Program-made: the position numbers and the translations under genes
Shown here: piece by piece, positions 26,800 through 38,194 of the stretch
How the letters are laid out: each line of letters opens with the position of its first letter
Position numbering within the stretch: position 1 is the stretch's first letter
Assembly (NCBI GenBank): GCA_049999805.1
Contig: JBNGIO010006079.1
Span: 130,203-194,202, forward strand
DNA length: 64,000 bases
DNA from: Folioceros fuciformis
Lineage: Eukaryota; Anthocerotophyta; Anthocerotopsida; Anthocerotales
Direction: 5' to 3'
The notes under the pieces: model-generated
The model's database searches: none
Told to the model about the DNA's origin: nothing
What the model saw: the letters and a program-made list of their open reading frames with translations, nothing else

Positions 26800-28330
26800 A
26801 CAGTGACAAAAAAGATGAACATCTGTACCCGATAGCCACCTCATGACATACCAACACATTTCCGATGGATAAACAACTTAGGGACGCACCCCCCAGATTC
26901 GCCGCCCACCTACCCCTCAACTACAGGCGGCTGGGGAAAGGTGTACGATGGAAAAATTCACGACGTGCCCGGCCAGAATCCTTACCTGCGTGCACTTTCT
27001 TGTTAGACGTTTGCTTTCGAATCCACAGCCTGCAACCCATGGGAAGGATTGAATCCAAATGGAAATCCCATTTGTGTCAGAGGCTGCCGGTGGTTGCCGC
27101 TGCAGTGGTGTGTGGTGACTTCCTCGGCTCTGCCAGCCTTTTAATCAAGGGAAACGTGCTTGAATTAAAATGACTGTTTGTGAGGACAAAGGAGGGGCCA
27201 TAGTCTGAATGTTTACAGCTCATCTCTGCTCTTCTTGAGAACATGGCCGGCCGTGACGAACCAAACCAAGTGGAAAGAAGAGGCAGGCAGGATTCTGCAC
27301 CGTACTCACCTCGACTACTGCATCTCCAATCACTGACGGGCATTCTGATTGCTCCCACTCTTGGACTGCTTTGGCCCGAAACTGTTCGTAGACCAACTTT
27401 TTCACATTGCTCGAACACATTTGAGGCTCCATCTCTTCCAACCGAGTCCCACGAGTAACCCCTCCTTGCGGCAGCCGAGAGGGGTGCCTCTGCATTCTGA
27501 AGGCCAAGTCAGCTTACAAGAAGTAAAACAGCTTCATCAATCTCTCATCACCTTCATGCTTGAAAAGAGCCATTTAATTGCGCAGTGACGGACGAAGAAG
27601 AAGACGAAGTTTGTCCCTGTTAGCCACAACGTGACATGAGACTGGGGTGGCATACGGACGGGAGATTACTATCTCAGAGACGTCAGACGTACGTGCATAG
27701 CTTTGGGACAAGTTCGTCCCATACCCCTCCATTGAAGGCCCCGAGAAGGGGGCATGACGCCAAGGGGGCTCGATTGAAGCGCGAGAAAGGGAATTTGTTG
27801 CCGGCACTGTACTTTGCAAGCTGCCCACAGGCTGCATTCCATCGGAAGGCTTGAATTCGAATGGAATTGGGTTCGGTTGGCGAGGGGGGGCCTGCCAGTG
27901 GGTGCTGCTGGCAGTGCTGGGGGTGTTAACGTTCTCAGCTCTGCCGCAGACTTGCCAGTCAGCCTCGAAACCAAGGGGAAACGTACCTGAATAAAGATGT
28001 ATCTGGTGGAAGACAAAGGAGGAGCCATAGCTCTCATGTTTGCAGCTCTGCTGTTCTTGGTAACATGGCCGGCTGTGATCAACCTGCTGGAAAGAAGAGG
28101 CAAGCTCCTGCAACATACTTACCTGGACTACTGCATCTCCAATTAGATGATGGGCATTCTGATTGCTCTCACTCTTGGATAGCTTGGGCCCGAAATTCCT
28201 CTTAGGCCCAACTTTTTCACACAGCTCAAGCAGGTTTGATGCTCTGCACTCTTCCCATCAAGTGTTGCGCCAGGAGCCGGGAGCAATGCCTCTGAAGTCT
28301 GAAAACCATGCCAGCTGACAAAGTGTACTT
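26800..28330 (+). repeat. Diverged tandem segmental duplication (two ~0.75-kb copies)
   Basis: About 26800-27520 and 27590-28330 align over their whole length at an offset near 830 bp. Matching landmarks are CCACAGCCTGCA/CCACAGGCTGCA, GACAAAGGAGGGGCCATAG/GACAAAGGAGGAGCCATAG, ACATGGCCGGC, GACTACTGCATCTCCAAT and GGGCATTCTGATTGCTC. Both copies carry the 5' end of a ureide permease gene with its leader. Confidence 0.85.
27170..27470 (+). pseudogene. Ureide permease 5' fragment, copy A
   Basis: Starts with an ATG and the conserved EDKGGAI of ureide permeases, then stops at once (TGA after AIV). Further stops and frame shifts follow in the stretch corresponding to the first two membrane helices. 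It is the more decayed partner of the tandem pair and has no downstream exons of its own. Confidence 0.75.
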
Positions 28331-29027
28331 TGAGAATCGTAGGACAATGGATCCTCTGTGGGAATTGCCATGGCTGGGGGAGTCGTGCTTTGTCTTGGGA
28401 ATTTAGCGACGCAGTATGGTTGGCCTTTTGTAGGTCTATCCCTCGGTCAGCTCACTGGTGCATGCCTCTCGGCAGTCATCAGTGGCACACCTTGAAGGAT
28501 GCTGTGCCGCCCCTCCAAGTCTACACCGCCTACTTCTGGTTCTCCACAGCCTTCTTCGTCCTAGCGATCGTCCTCAACCTTTGGTTCCTCTACAACCCCA
28601 TGCTGGGCTTGCCCAAGTCCTCCTTCTCAGCCTATCTGAGAGACTGGGAAGGCCGCCCCTGAGCTCTCTTTGCAGGAGTGCTCTGTGGCTTTGGCAACGG
28701 CTTCCAGTTCATGGCAGGTCAAGCTGCTGGATAAGCTGCAGCAGATGCTGTGCAGGTAGGTGATGTCCCATTATCCTCTTCCCCACACCTGGATCAAAAT
28801 TACACAGGAAAGCTGTGTCGGCATGTTCATGTAAACTGAACACCCGCTTGGTGGTAACATGACTGTTGCAGGCCTTACCATTGGTCAGCACCGTCTGGGC
28901 TGTCCTTTTCTTCAGTGAGTATCACAGATCTTCTCGTAGGACGTACCTGCTGCTGGGAGCGATAATTCTCCTGTTTGCCGCTGCTGTGGGGATTCCCATG
29001 GCTTACTCTGGCCACAGAAAGACTTAG
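27997..29027 (+). pseudogene. Ureide permease, copy B, multiple stops and internal deletion
   Basis: Ureide permeases are plant plasma-membrane transporters of allantoin and uracil-type compounds with about ten helices. Copy B starts MYLVEDKGGAIALMFAALLF and reads well to LDYCISN, then meets TAG at 28144 and again at 28180. Near 28367 the frame MAGGVVLCLGNLATQYGWPF is recognisable. It then joins directly to QWHTLKDAV, so the central loop region is deleted. The C-terminal half is well conserved (YNPMLGLPKSSFSAYL, AGVLCGFGNGFQFMAGQAAG) but has TGA at 28660 and TAA at 28732. A normal intron (28756-28871) precedes ALPLVSTVWAVLFFSEY and the terminal AYSGHRK. At least four stops make this a pseudogene. 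Confidence 0.88.
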
Positions 29028-29743
29028 CTTTTGTCCTTTGCTGAGATCTCTTATGATCCTCCGGAATGGATCTCTCAATGCGTAGGATAAGATAATTAAC
29101 AAGTACAGAACTCTAGGCCCACTTAGTGCCCATTGGCCAGGGCACAATGCATTAGTCCCTAGTTCTTCGAGTTCGCGATTGTTTTGGCCTGCACCGTGTT
29201 CGACTGAGTTCTCATGCGTTAGGAGTGTTTACAGTTGGCCTAAGTTCTCCCGCGTTTAGGAGGGTCTACAATTCTTTGTTGTTGCATATTGCACTGAGCA
29301 CAGGAGCGCTTTGACCTCTCCTCTCGCCCCACATTTTCCTTGGGTAGTTGTGTCTCCTCTTTTACGCGAAGGATGGGAACAGCGAGCTGCTGGAAAACTT
29401 CTCAGACTGCCGAAACTGAGCTAGGCACGCTGGCACCGGAGCTCCATTTGCTCTGAGCTATGGCAAAGTTCACGTTCAGGGTTGTTAGCTTACCGAAGAC
29501 TACTGGTAAGTGAAATGCTGTGGATGCCGACTCGTCATGGATGGTTCTTCTGCAGCTTTGCTGAAGTCTGATGGATCTTTCTGCTATTGATCGTTGCAAA
29601 TTAGAGGCACCAGATTGGACGCTGGATGCAAACCTGAACGGGTTTGCAGTTTTGGGTTGTGAAATCTCGCAACGTACCAATTATTGGGTTACAGAGCTCC
29701 CATGAGATTGGTTGGTTTTACAAGTTGTCGAAAGCATCTCCCA
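29028..29743. other. Intergenic, convergent flanks
   Basis: 3' flanking DNA of the permease pseudogene and the minus-strand PPR gene; no gene seen. Confidence 0.5.
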
Positions 29744-31900
29744 TTAAGTGTTGAGCATAACGCTGGAGTCGTGGTATCCTTGTTGCTCCAATGTGACTAG
29801 AAGATACCTTAGATAGGAGTAAATATTTTTGCTTTCAGGATGCTGTCGGTCCCCCACCACAAACACATGCGAAGTTCCACTCATGTCCATCCACTGGCTG
29901 CGACCTGGTTCCTTCCGTGCTCCCGACTTCATTCTGGCCGCCTGAACCTTCTTCGCCTCCATCGGCATATGAGCAGCCGTGAAAATGTTCGACATCAAAA
30001 CATAAACTGCAGCATCACTTTTGTCTACCTTGAGTGCACATTCAAATGCTTGTCGTCCAAGTTCAACATTTTCCCACTTTTGACAAGCACCCAGAATGCA
30101 TTTCCATACTGTGCTGTCAGGCTGAAAAGGCATCGTCTTCGCCAAGCCTATGGCCCTATCGACTTGGCCTGCACGGCCAAGTAGATCAACCATGCAACTG
30201 TAGTGTTGGAGTGTTGGACTGACGCCATAGTCTCTACTCATAACAGAAAAGTAAGTGTAGCCACTGTCTAGTAGACCCACGTGATTGCAAACATTCAGAA
30301 CAGCAAGAAATGTGACGTCATTCGGTTGCACACCCTCCTGCTGCATTCTATTAAATAAGTGGAAGACAACATCGCTCTCACCCTGACGGGCATATCCCGA
30401 AATCAGTGCATTCCATGTAACGTGATCTTTACTTGGCATTGCATCGAACACTCGTTGTGCATCCAGCATGCTGGAACATTTACTGTACATGTCAATCAAG
30501 CTATTGCTCATAAAGCAGTCTGGATCTATTCCCGATTGCAGGATCTGGGAATGGACTTCCTTCCCCGTTTCCAGACCTGCCATACTACTACAAGCGTTGA
30601 GAGCACCGACATATGTTCGATCATTTGGTCTCACCCCTTCATGTTGCATCCGTCTATACAACTGCAAAGCCTCTTCACCCTTGTTCATCCGTGCATATCC
30701 TACGATCATGGCAGTCCAAGACACTACATCACGTCGTACCATTGTCTCAAACACCTGCCTGGCAATCTCCAAGCTTCCACATTTTGCATACGCGTCTACC
30801 AACATTGTCCCTACAAATACATCTAACTCAAGCTGCTTTCCCCTGAGATCTGCGTGAATGCTTGAGACGGTATCCAGGCAACGTTTTCTCTCAACCAAGC
30901 TGTCCCCACCTGCCGTCTCTATCAACTCTGCAATGCTACTGCAAGCTTTAAATACACCAACATACGTCCGGTCATCAGGCACCACACCTTCCTGTCTCAT
31001 CCTCTCATACAGTATCAAAGCTTCTTCTCCCTGTTCCAGCTGGGAATATCTCAAAATCAAGGAATTCCAGGACACCACATCCCGATGAGGAATGTCCTCA
31101 AACACTTGCCTAGCGTTCACCAAGTCTCCACATCTCGCATACGCATCCACCAGCATTGTACCTACAAAAACATTACTCTCCAACTTCCTCTGCTTAATAT
31201 CTGCATGGATGGTGGCCACAGCTTCCAGGCATTGTTCCTTCGAAATACTTTCAATCGAACTGCAGGCCTTGAGGATGCACACATACGTTCGGGCATTGGG
31301 AACCACCCCTTCCTCTTGCATCCGCGCAAACAAGCTCAAAGCCTCTTGACCATTCTCCTTGTGGGCGTACGCTGAGATTAAGGCAGTCCAGGGCACAACA
31401 TCACGACGAGGCAGGTTTTCAAACACCCGCCGAGCATTCTCCACGCTCCCACACTTTGCATACGCATCCACCAACATGGTGGCCACATATGCATCTGCAT
31501 CCCATCCACATTTCACCGCCTCTGCATGAATCTGCTTCACTCCATGCAAGTCCTGAGTTCTGCTGCACTCCTTCAAAAGATGGACAAAAGTGCTCGGGCT
31601 CAATTCCACTCCCTCCTCTCGCATTGCCTCAAGTATCTTGACAGGATGTCTGTTCTGCTGCTCAGCGCGTTTAAGACCTTGGGCCTTCCAGGAGTCCACT
31701 CCTCCTTGCCCGCCTGCACCATGCAAAGGGCTGCCTCTTTCGGCAGTCTCCCCGCCAGCTCTGATGCATAGAACAGAGCTCCACAGACAGTATGGCCCGC
31801 ATTCTGCAGCACCAGCCCTCCTGTGGACCACGAAAAGTGCCGCCCTGACGGGCTTGTGGGTGAAATATTGGGAAGTGGTACCGAGCTGATCACAACCCAT
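29744..31900 (-). CDS. PLS-class PPR protein, E/E+ type
   Basis: Second member of the loop-expanded PPR family; 718 residues from the ATG at 31900 (the frame stays open upstream only to non-ATG codons). PPR motifs run from about residue 70 (VKILEAMREEGVELS) to about 570, then E motifs (HYSCMVDLLGRAGQVDRAI, YVLMSNIFTAAHMPMEA) and E+ (EPGRSQWMDMSGTSHVFVVGD). It ends after HPESKNIYSYLRYLLVTLEQQGYHD, with no DYW domain. Two L-type motifs carry the CL(E/D)-V--IHAD insertion, one of them in a shortened form. The last full triplet (AGLETGKEVHSQILQSG) is canonical. The start of the protein is Arg/Ala-rich and could serve as an organelle transit peptide. Intronless. Confidence 0.88.
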   Translation of the reverse strand: MGCDQLGTTSQYFTHKPVRAALFVVHRRAGAAECGPYCLWSSVLCIRAGGETAERGSPLHGAGGQGGVDSWKAQGLKRAEQQNRHPVKILEAMREEGVELSPSTFVHLLKECSRTQDLHGVKQIHAEAVKCGWDADAYVATMLVDAYAKCGSVENARRVFENLPRRDVVPWTALISAYAHKENGQEALSLFARMQEEGVVPNARTYVCILKACSSIESISKEQCLEAVATIHADIKQRKLESNVFVGTMLVDAYARCGDLVNARQVFEDIPHRDVVSWNSLILRYSQLEQGEEALILYERMRQEGVVPDDRTYVGVFKACSSIAELIETAGGDSLVERKRCLDTVSSIHADLRGKQLELDVFVGTMLVDAYAKCGSLEIARQVFETMVRRDVVSWTAMIVGYARMNKGEEALQLYRRMQHEGVRPNDRTYVGALNACSSMAGLETGKEVHSQILQSGIDPDCFMSNSLIDMYSKCSSMLDAQRVFDAMPSKDHVTWNALISGYARQGESDVVFHLFNRMQQEGVQPNDVTFLAVLNVCNHVGLLDSGYTYFSVMSRDYGVSPTLQHYSCMVDLLGRAGQVDRAIGLAKTMPFQPDSTVWKCILGACQKWENVELGRQAFECALKVDKSDAAVYVLMSNIFTAAHMPMEAKKVQAARMKSGARKEPGRSQWMDMSGTSHVFVVGDRQHPESKNIYSYLRYLLVTLEQQGYHDSSVMLNT

Positions 31901-32601
31901 CCGACCTATATGCTCTGCATTTAGAGAGCAGAGAACCAACACTCGAACGCCCTCTCAGCTGTAGGGAGCGTGGTAGGAGACGGACATGTCCACTCTGAGG
32001 GCAGGAATTTCATAATTTGATAGCCTGAGCTTATCAGAAGGAACATCACGGTAACAAGGACCCGGCTTCTTCCTGATCCTGAGCCATCGCTGTGCAGAAT
32101 GCCACGCATATTTAGAGGACAGTGGAGTTTCCGAAGATGCGTAGATCCACCTAGTTCTGCTCCTGCCTCTCCTGTCCAGGCCTGGCCCTGCCTCAACATC
32201 GAGTCTCTGGTGTCGAATGTAGTGTCTACCACCCCAATCTCCTGACAGGCATGTGAGACAGATACAACATGAAAGCTGAGGTCTGAGTCCATGCATAGCC
32301 TGCGTTCTCGTCGAGGTAGAAGGGTCGACGAAGGTGAAGTACATATATACCGCACACCGCAGACCTAACCTGCGAGGAATAAAGCAAGTCTTCCCCTCCC
32401 TTCGCCTTGTTTTGATTTGTGTGACCGTCCAGCTCGGGGGCTCAGTCGGGTTGCAGATGTTGTTGGACGAATCTAGGAGTCGTGAATTGTGGAACCTTTC
32501 AATTGGCAGGGAAAGGGGACAGACACCTCCGCCTGTTGCAGTCAAATTGCTGAGCTGAGGGGACCAGATCTGTTGAAACAGGTCTGTACAGCTACTTCGA
32601 G
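31901..32601. other. Divergent intergenic region (PPR / FYVE gene)
   Basis: Promoter space for both flanking genes. A TATATA lies at about 32343, some 260 bp before the FYVE ATG. A 228-residue minus-strand frame (31955-32641) has no known domain and overlaps the FYVE first exon; not called. Confidence 0.45.
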
Positions 32602-35600
32602 ATGTTGGAGAAGCTGGGATTGCCTGCCAAGCCAGCTGCAAGGGGTTCCAGTTGGGTGCTGGACGCTTCCCACTGCCAGGGCTGCTCTGCTGCCTTCACG
32701 GTCTTCAATCGGAAAGTATGTTTTGCCTCTTGCTCTTCTAGTTCTCTTCTTGGACGAGGATTGCAATCACTTAGATTTTTGTCCTGAGTGCTGGAAGCTG
32801 CACGGTGGATGGATGTGTTCCCTCGTCGAAATTATCATGCTAGATTTCGTGTCTGCAGTGTTGCGCTAGTTTAGGCCTAGCTGGTTGGGAATTCACCATG
32901 GGTACCGTCAATTGTGGCTTTAGAACCATTGTCGCAGATGTGGAGGAATATTTTGTGCGAACTGCACAAACCACAGACTGATATTGCGTGGGCAAGGAGA
33001 GCATCCTGTGCGGGTCTGTGAGCAGTGTAGGAAATTTGAAGAAGCTTCTCGAATTGAATCTCGGCCATGGTTGAAAAACAAGGTTAATAGAGGTGAGAGC
33101 CTCCATGTCAGTCATTTCTTGGCTCTCGATTTGCGTGGGTGCTTCCATTCGGCGATTAGGCTTACTGAATTGCTACTGACTGATGTAGGGGGTTCCAAGT
33201 CAGCCGGTGGTGCAGACGCAGATGCACTCTTGAAACAGTTGCTTGGTGGTAGTTCTGAGCCGGATGACCTGAGTGTTGAGAAGTTGTTGGAAGATCATTT
33301 TCCATCAAGCTCTGCGCGCTCTGATGGCGTCGATGACAAGCGTAAGCAAGGCCATTCTCGCGCTGCATCCGTGGGAGGGGATGTGGGCGCTACAGCTGAG
33401 CCTGTGTCTCCTGAGAAACTTCGTGAGCAGGCACAAGAGGAAAGGAAGAGATACACAGAGCTGAAGAAGGATGGGAAGGGTGAGGAGGCTTTGAAAGCGT
33501 TTAAGCGGTCGAAGGAGCTTGGCCGTCAGGCAGAAGCACTGGAACTTGCTTTGAGGAAAAGTAAGCGAAAGGCACCCCTTACGCATCATCGTGACGATCC
33601 CAAACAGGAAAAGGTGGTGGACGAAGGAGTGTCATCCAAAGATTCTGGCGTGAAGCATCCTGGACTGGCAGGCAGAAGAGCCAGCAGCCTGAATGCCGTT
33701 GGGCAAAGTTATGATCTCGTCAATGCGTTGAAGGATATAGGATGGGATGACTCCGATCTCTCAGAGCAAAAAGATAAACCTGTTGGAAAAGGTGACTTTC
33801 ACAGTGAGCTAGCAGCCATACTTGAAAGTGCAGAGGATGCACCTAGAGCTTCAGGTGAAAAGAAAGTTACAAATCAACCTGGTGATGGAGTTAAAATGCA
33901 AATATTGGGACACAAGCGACGAGCTGTGGCTTTGAAGAAAGAAGGGAAGATGGCTGAAGCAAAAGAAGAACTGAAGAAGGCCAAGGTTCTGGAAAGACAA
34001 CAGGAAGAGGCTGCACTTCTGGGAGAAGGAGGAGATGAGGAGGAAGATGAGTTGACCATACTCATGCGCAGTTTAGAGAAGGAGGCCAACACTGGCAAGT
34101 CTAGGACTGCAGTTCCTACGGATACAGCTTTGGATTTCAACATGTTGTCCTCCTTGAATGAGGATGACGATGATACCCATGTGGATGTATCAGATGCTGA
34201 CTTAAATGATCCAGCTATGGTGGAGGCACTAAGAGCCATGGGTTGGGCAGAGGAGGCTGATGCCATGCAGAGGTCATCGGTTCCAGATGCTGGTTTACAG
34301 CATCTCCACTCTGCCATTTCTAGGGAACAGGAGCTGCAAAAGCAGATTTTGGCACAGAAGGAACGAGCTTTGGCTTTAAGGCGAGAAGGGAAGAGGGAAG
34401 AAGCTCGAGACGAGCTTAAGCGAGCGAAGTTGTTGGAACAGGAACTGCAGGAGTTGAAGAATAGTTCTGTTTCTGCTGCCAGTGAGTCACAATCTGCTAC
34501 CCGGCCTGTCGCCCGTTACAAAGACTCTGCTGGTGGAACCGTTACTCCGGCGATTCCCGGTTTAGATACCATACTAAGCAGTGATGATGTGGATGTCGAT
34601 GTGACAGAAGATGACATGCAGGATCCAGATCTCATGGGTGCCCTGCGTGCTATGGGCTTTGCTGATGAGCTTCCCTCAACGAAACCTCTGATGGCTGCTG
34701 CTCGTCCGAGTCGCCAGGACACAGCTATATTGCAGCAAGAAATACTTGCGATAAAAAGATCTGCTTTAGCACTCAAACGTGAAGGCAAGGTTGCAGAAGC
34801 CAAAGAGCAGCTCTTGCGCTCGAGAGCGTTGGAGGAAACACTTGCCAAACAGCAGAGCGAACTGAAGGCAGCAGAGGAATTGCCGAATGTCACCGTTCGC
34901 TATCAGGTGCCCACTGCCAGTGGAAAGGTGTCCATAAGAAGACAGTCCATTGAACAATCCACCCTTGACCTCTCAAATGGAGGTGAGGACACAGATGGAG
35001 AAGAAGCGGAAGCGGATGTGGAAGAGTCCGATTACATGGATCCAGATATTGCAGCAGCTCTGCGCAACATGGGCTGGGAGGAGGATACATCTCATCCTCA
35101 GGAACACGGCAAAGAGACCCAGACTTTTCCCACTCGGGCTCATGATGAACCTGAGACAAGCTTATATACTAATCAACATCCTCCTAGCGGAAAGACCAAA
35201 TCCGAGCTCCAAAAAGAGTTGTTGGGCCTTAAAAGGCGTGCTTTGGCGTTAAAGCGGGAAGGTAGAGTGGAAGAGGCAAATGAAGTGCTTCGGCAGTCGA
35301 GGGTATTAGAGAAACAGTTTGAGGAAATGGAGCTTGTGGAACCCTCAGGGAAGGGGAAGCGTCCACCTGAACATTTCTCACAACAACCCGCTTTGCAACC
35401 GTCGATGTTTGATGACCGGAATGAGGAGAATGTCCAAGTCACAGATGAGGATATGCTGGACCCGCAGCTGATGGCAGCCCTTCAAAATATGGGTTGGAAG
35501 GAAGAGGCACGTGCACCAGCGGAACGAAGTCATGAAACTGGAAGGAAGGAGTCTGAATCTGCAGGTACCAGCGGTAGTAATATATCGTGGGGTGGGAAAG

Positions 35601-37054
35601 ATGTCCAGGTTTCGGGGCTGGGTGTTTCTACTGATGCGGATGAACCACGGTCTGGGAACGATACCGCACAGATCAAGGGAAAGGGTGCTTGGAATGAAGA
35701 CGACCCTTTCAGTGGTGAGTATGGGGAGATTGGAAAATCAGTAGACTTAGCTGCTCCATTGCTTGATCATCCTCTTCAGAATATAGGGAACTTTTTCAAG
35801 TCGGTTTTGCCAACGTCTCGTCCAGCGCCTGCCAAGGGAGCGCCTGTGGATCTTCTTACTGGTGATTTATGGGAGCCGCCACTGGCCCAGAAAGTTGCAA
35901 TTCAACCACCAACAAAACGAGTGGTAGCAAATGACGAAGGGGAAGCAGTTGAGGATCTGCTTGATCCAGCTTTGATGGCTACGCTCGCAGGCCTTGGAAT
36001 CACAGACGTGAAGAAAAACCAAGTCCGCGTTCAGGATGAGGCAAAGGCGGTGGACTATGTGCAAAGGAAGATCCCTGCTCTTCCCAAACGAGAGGCAGAG
36101 GTTGCAGTGGGGAAGGTGGATTTTTCTGGCAGAAACAATGATCATAAATCTTTGCAAGTAAATAGTGGACCAGATTCCGGCCAAGGTGCTCATCTCGGCA
36201 ATTCAGTTGCAGGTTTGCAGCAAGAAATTTTGGCTCACAAAAGGAAGGCACTGGCACTAAAGCGAGAGGGCAAGCGAGCGGAGGCGACGGATGCACTCAA
36301 GCAAGCCAAACTGCTAGAGCTACAGCTGGAGCGACTGAATCTTGGTGAAGCTGGAAATTCGAAACCTTCGAACCCGACTGTAATTTCAAATGAGAAGCGA
36401 CAAGAACTGTCCAGCTCATCTGCACCCATTGCACCCCCCTCGGTGCAGATATCTAGGGTGGCTGAGCAAGTAGTGGCACCTCCGTCCCAACCTTCAAGAT
36501 CTGAAAAGGTGGTACCAGCCCTCAGCAAAGAGCATAAGCAGCAACAAATTCGCCAGGGAAAAGACCGTATGAAGCTGCAGCAGGAATCCCTTGCTCACAA
36601 ACGCAAGGCTCTGGGACTTCGCCGGGAGGGCAAGGCAGAGGAAGCAGAGGCGGAGTTCGAGTTAGCAAAGGCTCTGGAGGAGCAGATGAAGGAACTGGAG
36701 CCGGAGAAAACAGATGCCCATGAAGTAGGTGAGGTGGAGAACATCTTCGATTCTCAGCTGATGGCAGCTCTTGCAGGGCTGGGCTTGACAGACACAGCTA
36801 AGCCAGTGGCTAATAGCAGGGCTAACCAACCACCAGCAGCGCGACCTCTCACGACCCCAGCTACTCCAGCCCCTGTTTCTGCCCAAGTGCAGAAATCGAA
36901 CACCTCACGAACACAGGCCCTGGAGGACAAAATCAAATCCGAAAAGGTGAGAGCTGTTCAGTTGAAGCGTGCTGGAAAGCCAGGAGAGGCCATGGACGCG
37001 CTTCGGGAAGCAAAGAAGCTCGAAAAGCAGCTCCTGTCTCTCACGTCTCAGTAA
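32602..37054 (+). CDS. FYVE-domain protein with DM14-like and DPxLMxAL repeats
   Basis: Exons 32602-32715, 32924-33092 and 33189-37054; in phase, 1382 residues. An N-terminal FYVE zinc finger (about residues 23-90) has four C-x2-C pairs (CQGC, CRRC, CANC, CEQC) and the PI3P-binding basic stretch, here KNHCRRCG instead of (R/K)HHCRxCG. The rest is two interleaved repeat modules: about eight copies of a basic helical unit (type ALALKREGKxxEAxxxLKxAKxLE), like the DM14 repeats of Lgd/CC2D1, and six or seven acidic units (type EDMxDPxLMAALRxMGW). Plants have related FYVE proteins of unknown or endosomal function. An endosomal scaffold role is inferred from FYVE plus DM14-like repeats. Intron 2 (33093-33188, 96 bp) is stop-free in frame. 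Confidence 0.92.
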
Positions 37055-38194
37055 CATAAATCTGGAGCAGGTCAGGGTAGACGTAGGTATACACTTTCCA
37101 AAGTCACATCTGCATCTCTGTGACGTATAATGTAATTTTACCCTTTATATGCTGAAATTCTTTTTCTTGCCTCTGGGGGAAAATGGAGTGTAGAGGTTGT
37201 TGGCCAGACGTCGCCCCGGTGAGGCGGGTGCTGTCACAGGGACCGGGTGAGGAACGTGCTTATCGTTCCAACTCACAACCACCCCACCAACTCCGGCCGG
37301 AATGTAGCTGCACCATTCTTGATTGAGAACCGCAATGTGCGTGCTGTACGCCAGCTCGGGCTTGCTGGCTGCAGCGGAGCCTTGTTTAGATCGCCCGGCT
37401 CGCCATAACAGGGAAACGAAGCATAAGAAAATAATAATAAAAATGGATACACCGATCTGATGGGAGGCCCTATATATGTACATGTAGGTCTGCACAAAGG
37501 TACGACAGACCACAGCTAGTGTCGCCGTGCTTCTCTGGCTTTTCTGCAACTACTCTCGACGTTGCAATCTTGGCGATACTTTTCATGCAGCCTGGTCAAT
37601 CCGGGGCTTGAAGGCGCGCTTTGGATTACTGCCTGCGCGTCGGAGAAGAATCCTCTGGAGGTTTTTGGCGTCTTTGGCTTGCTGTGATTGCCTCCTCCTG
37701 CTTTGGTGGAATGGTTTGAAATTCTCGTTGGACTTCAAGGTGGAGGCCCGTGGCGGGGGTTTGCTGTGTAGCGTTCCTGTACGTCTGTCTTTGCCTGACT
37801 TTGTGCGGTTCTTTCGCATACTTCTCTTCTAGAAATGTTCATGGATGCCTTGGGAAACGCTTTTGCGCCGTTGCAGAGAGGTTGCTTATCGCATGCAATT
37901 TGAAGAAAGTCTGAGTTCTGTTTGGGGGACGCTCATTGAGAAGTGGAGTAGAATAGATTCCAGCTGCTGAGAGGTGGAAATAGATCCGGAGAGGAGGAGT
38001 CTTGCAGCTGATCACGTGCATTCAGATTCTTTTGGTTTTTTGCAGGCATTGGCGAGATTTTTCGGGAGTGACGAACGGCGCATTGTGGATGCTAGCGCGT
38101 TTGCGCATGTGAGTGGAATTTATGTCATCTACAAGCCGGGTCGTGCCAAGCAAGCTTTGCAAGGGAGACACAGACGATTTTGCAGGTGGCAGCT
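37055..38194. other. 3' flank of FYVE gene and 5' region of HHP gene
   Basis: The second half is probably the HHP leader; TTTTGCAG just before 38186 suggests a 5'-UTR intron acceptor. No other gene seen. Confidence 0.45.

Noticed and set aside
31955-32641. 228-codon minus-strand frame between the PPR and FYVE genes
   Set aside because: No recognisable domain; overlaps the FYVE first exon and its promoter; low coding quality.
36235-36528. Several Ser-rich minus-strand frames across the FYVE gene
   Set aside because: Mirror images of the Lys/Glu/Ala-rich repeat coding on the plus strand.
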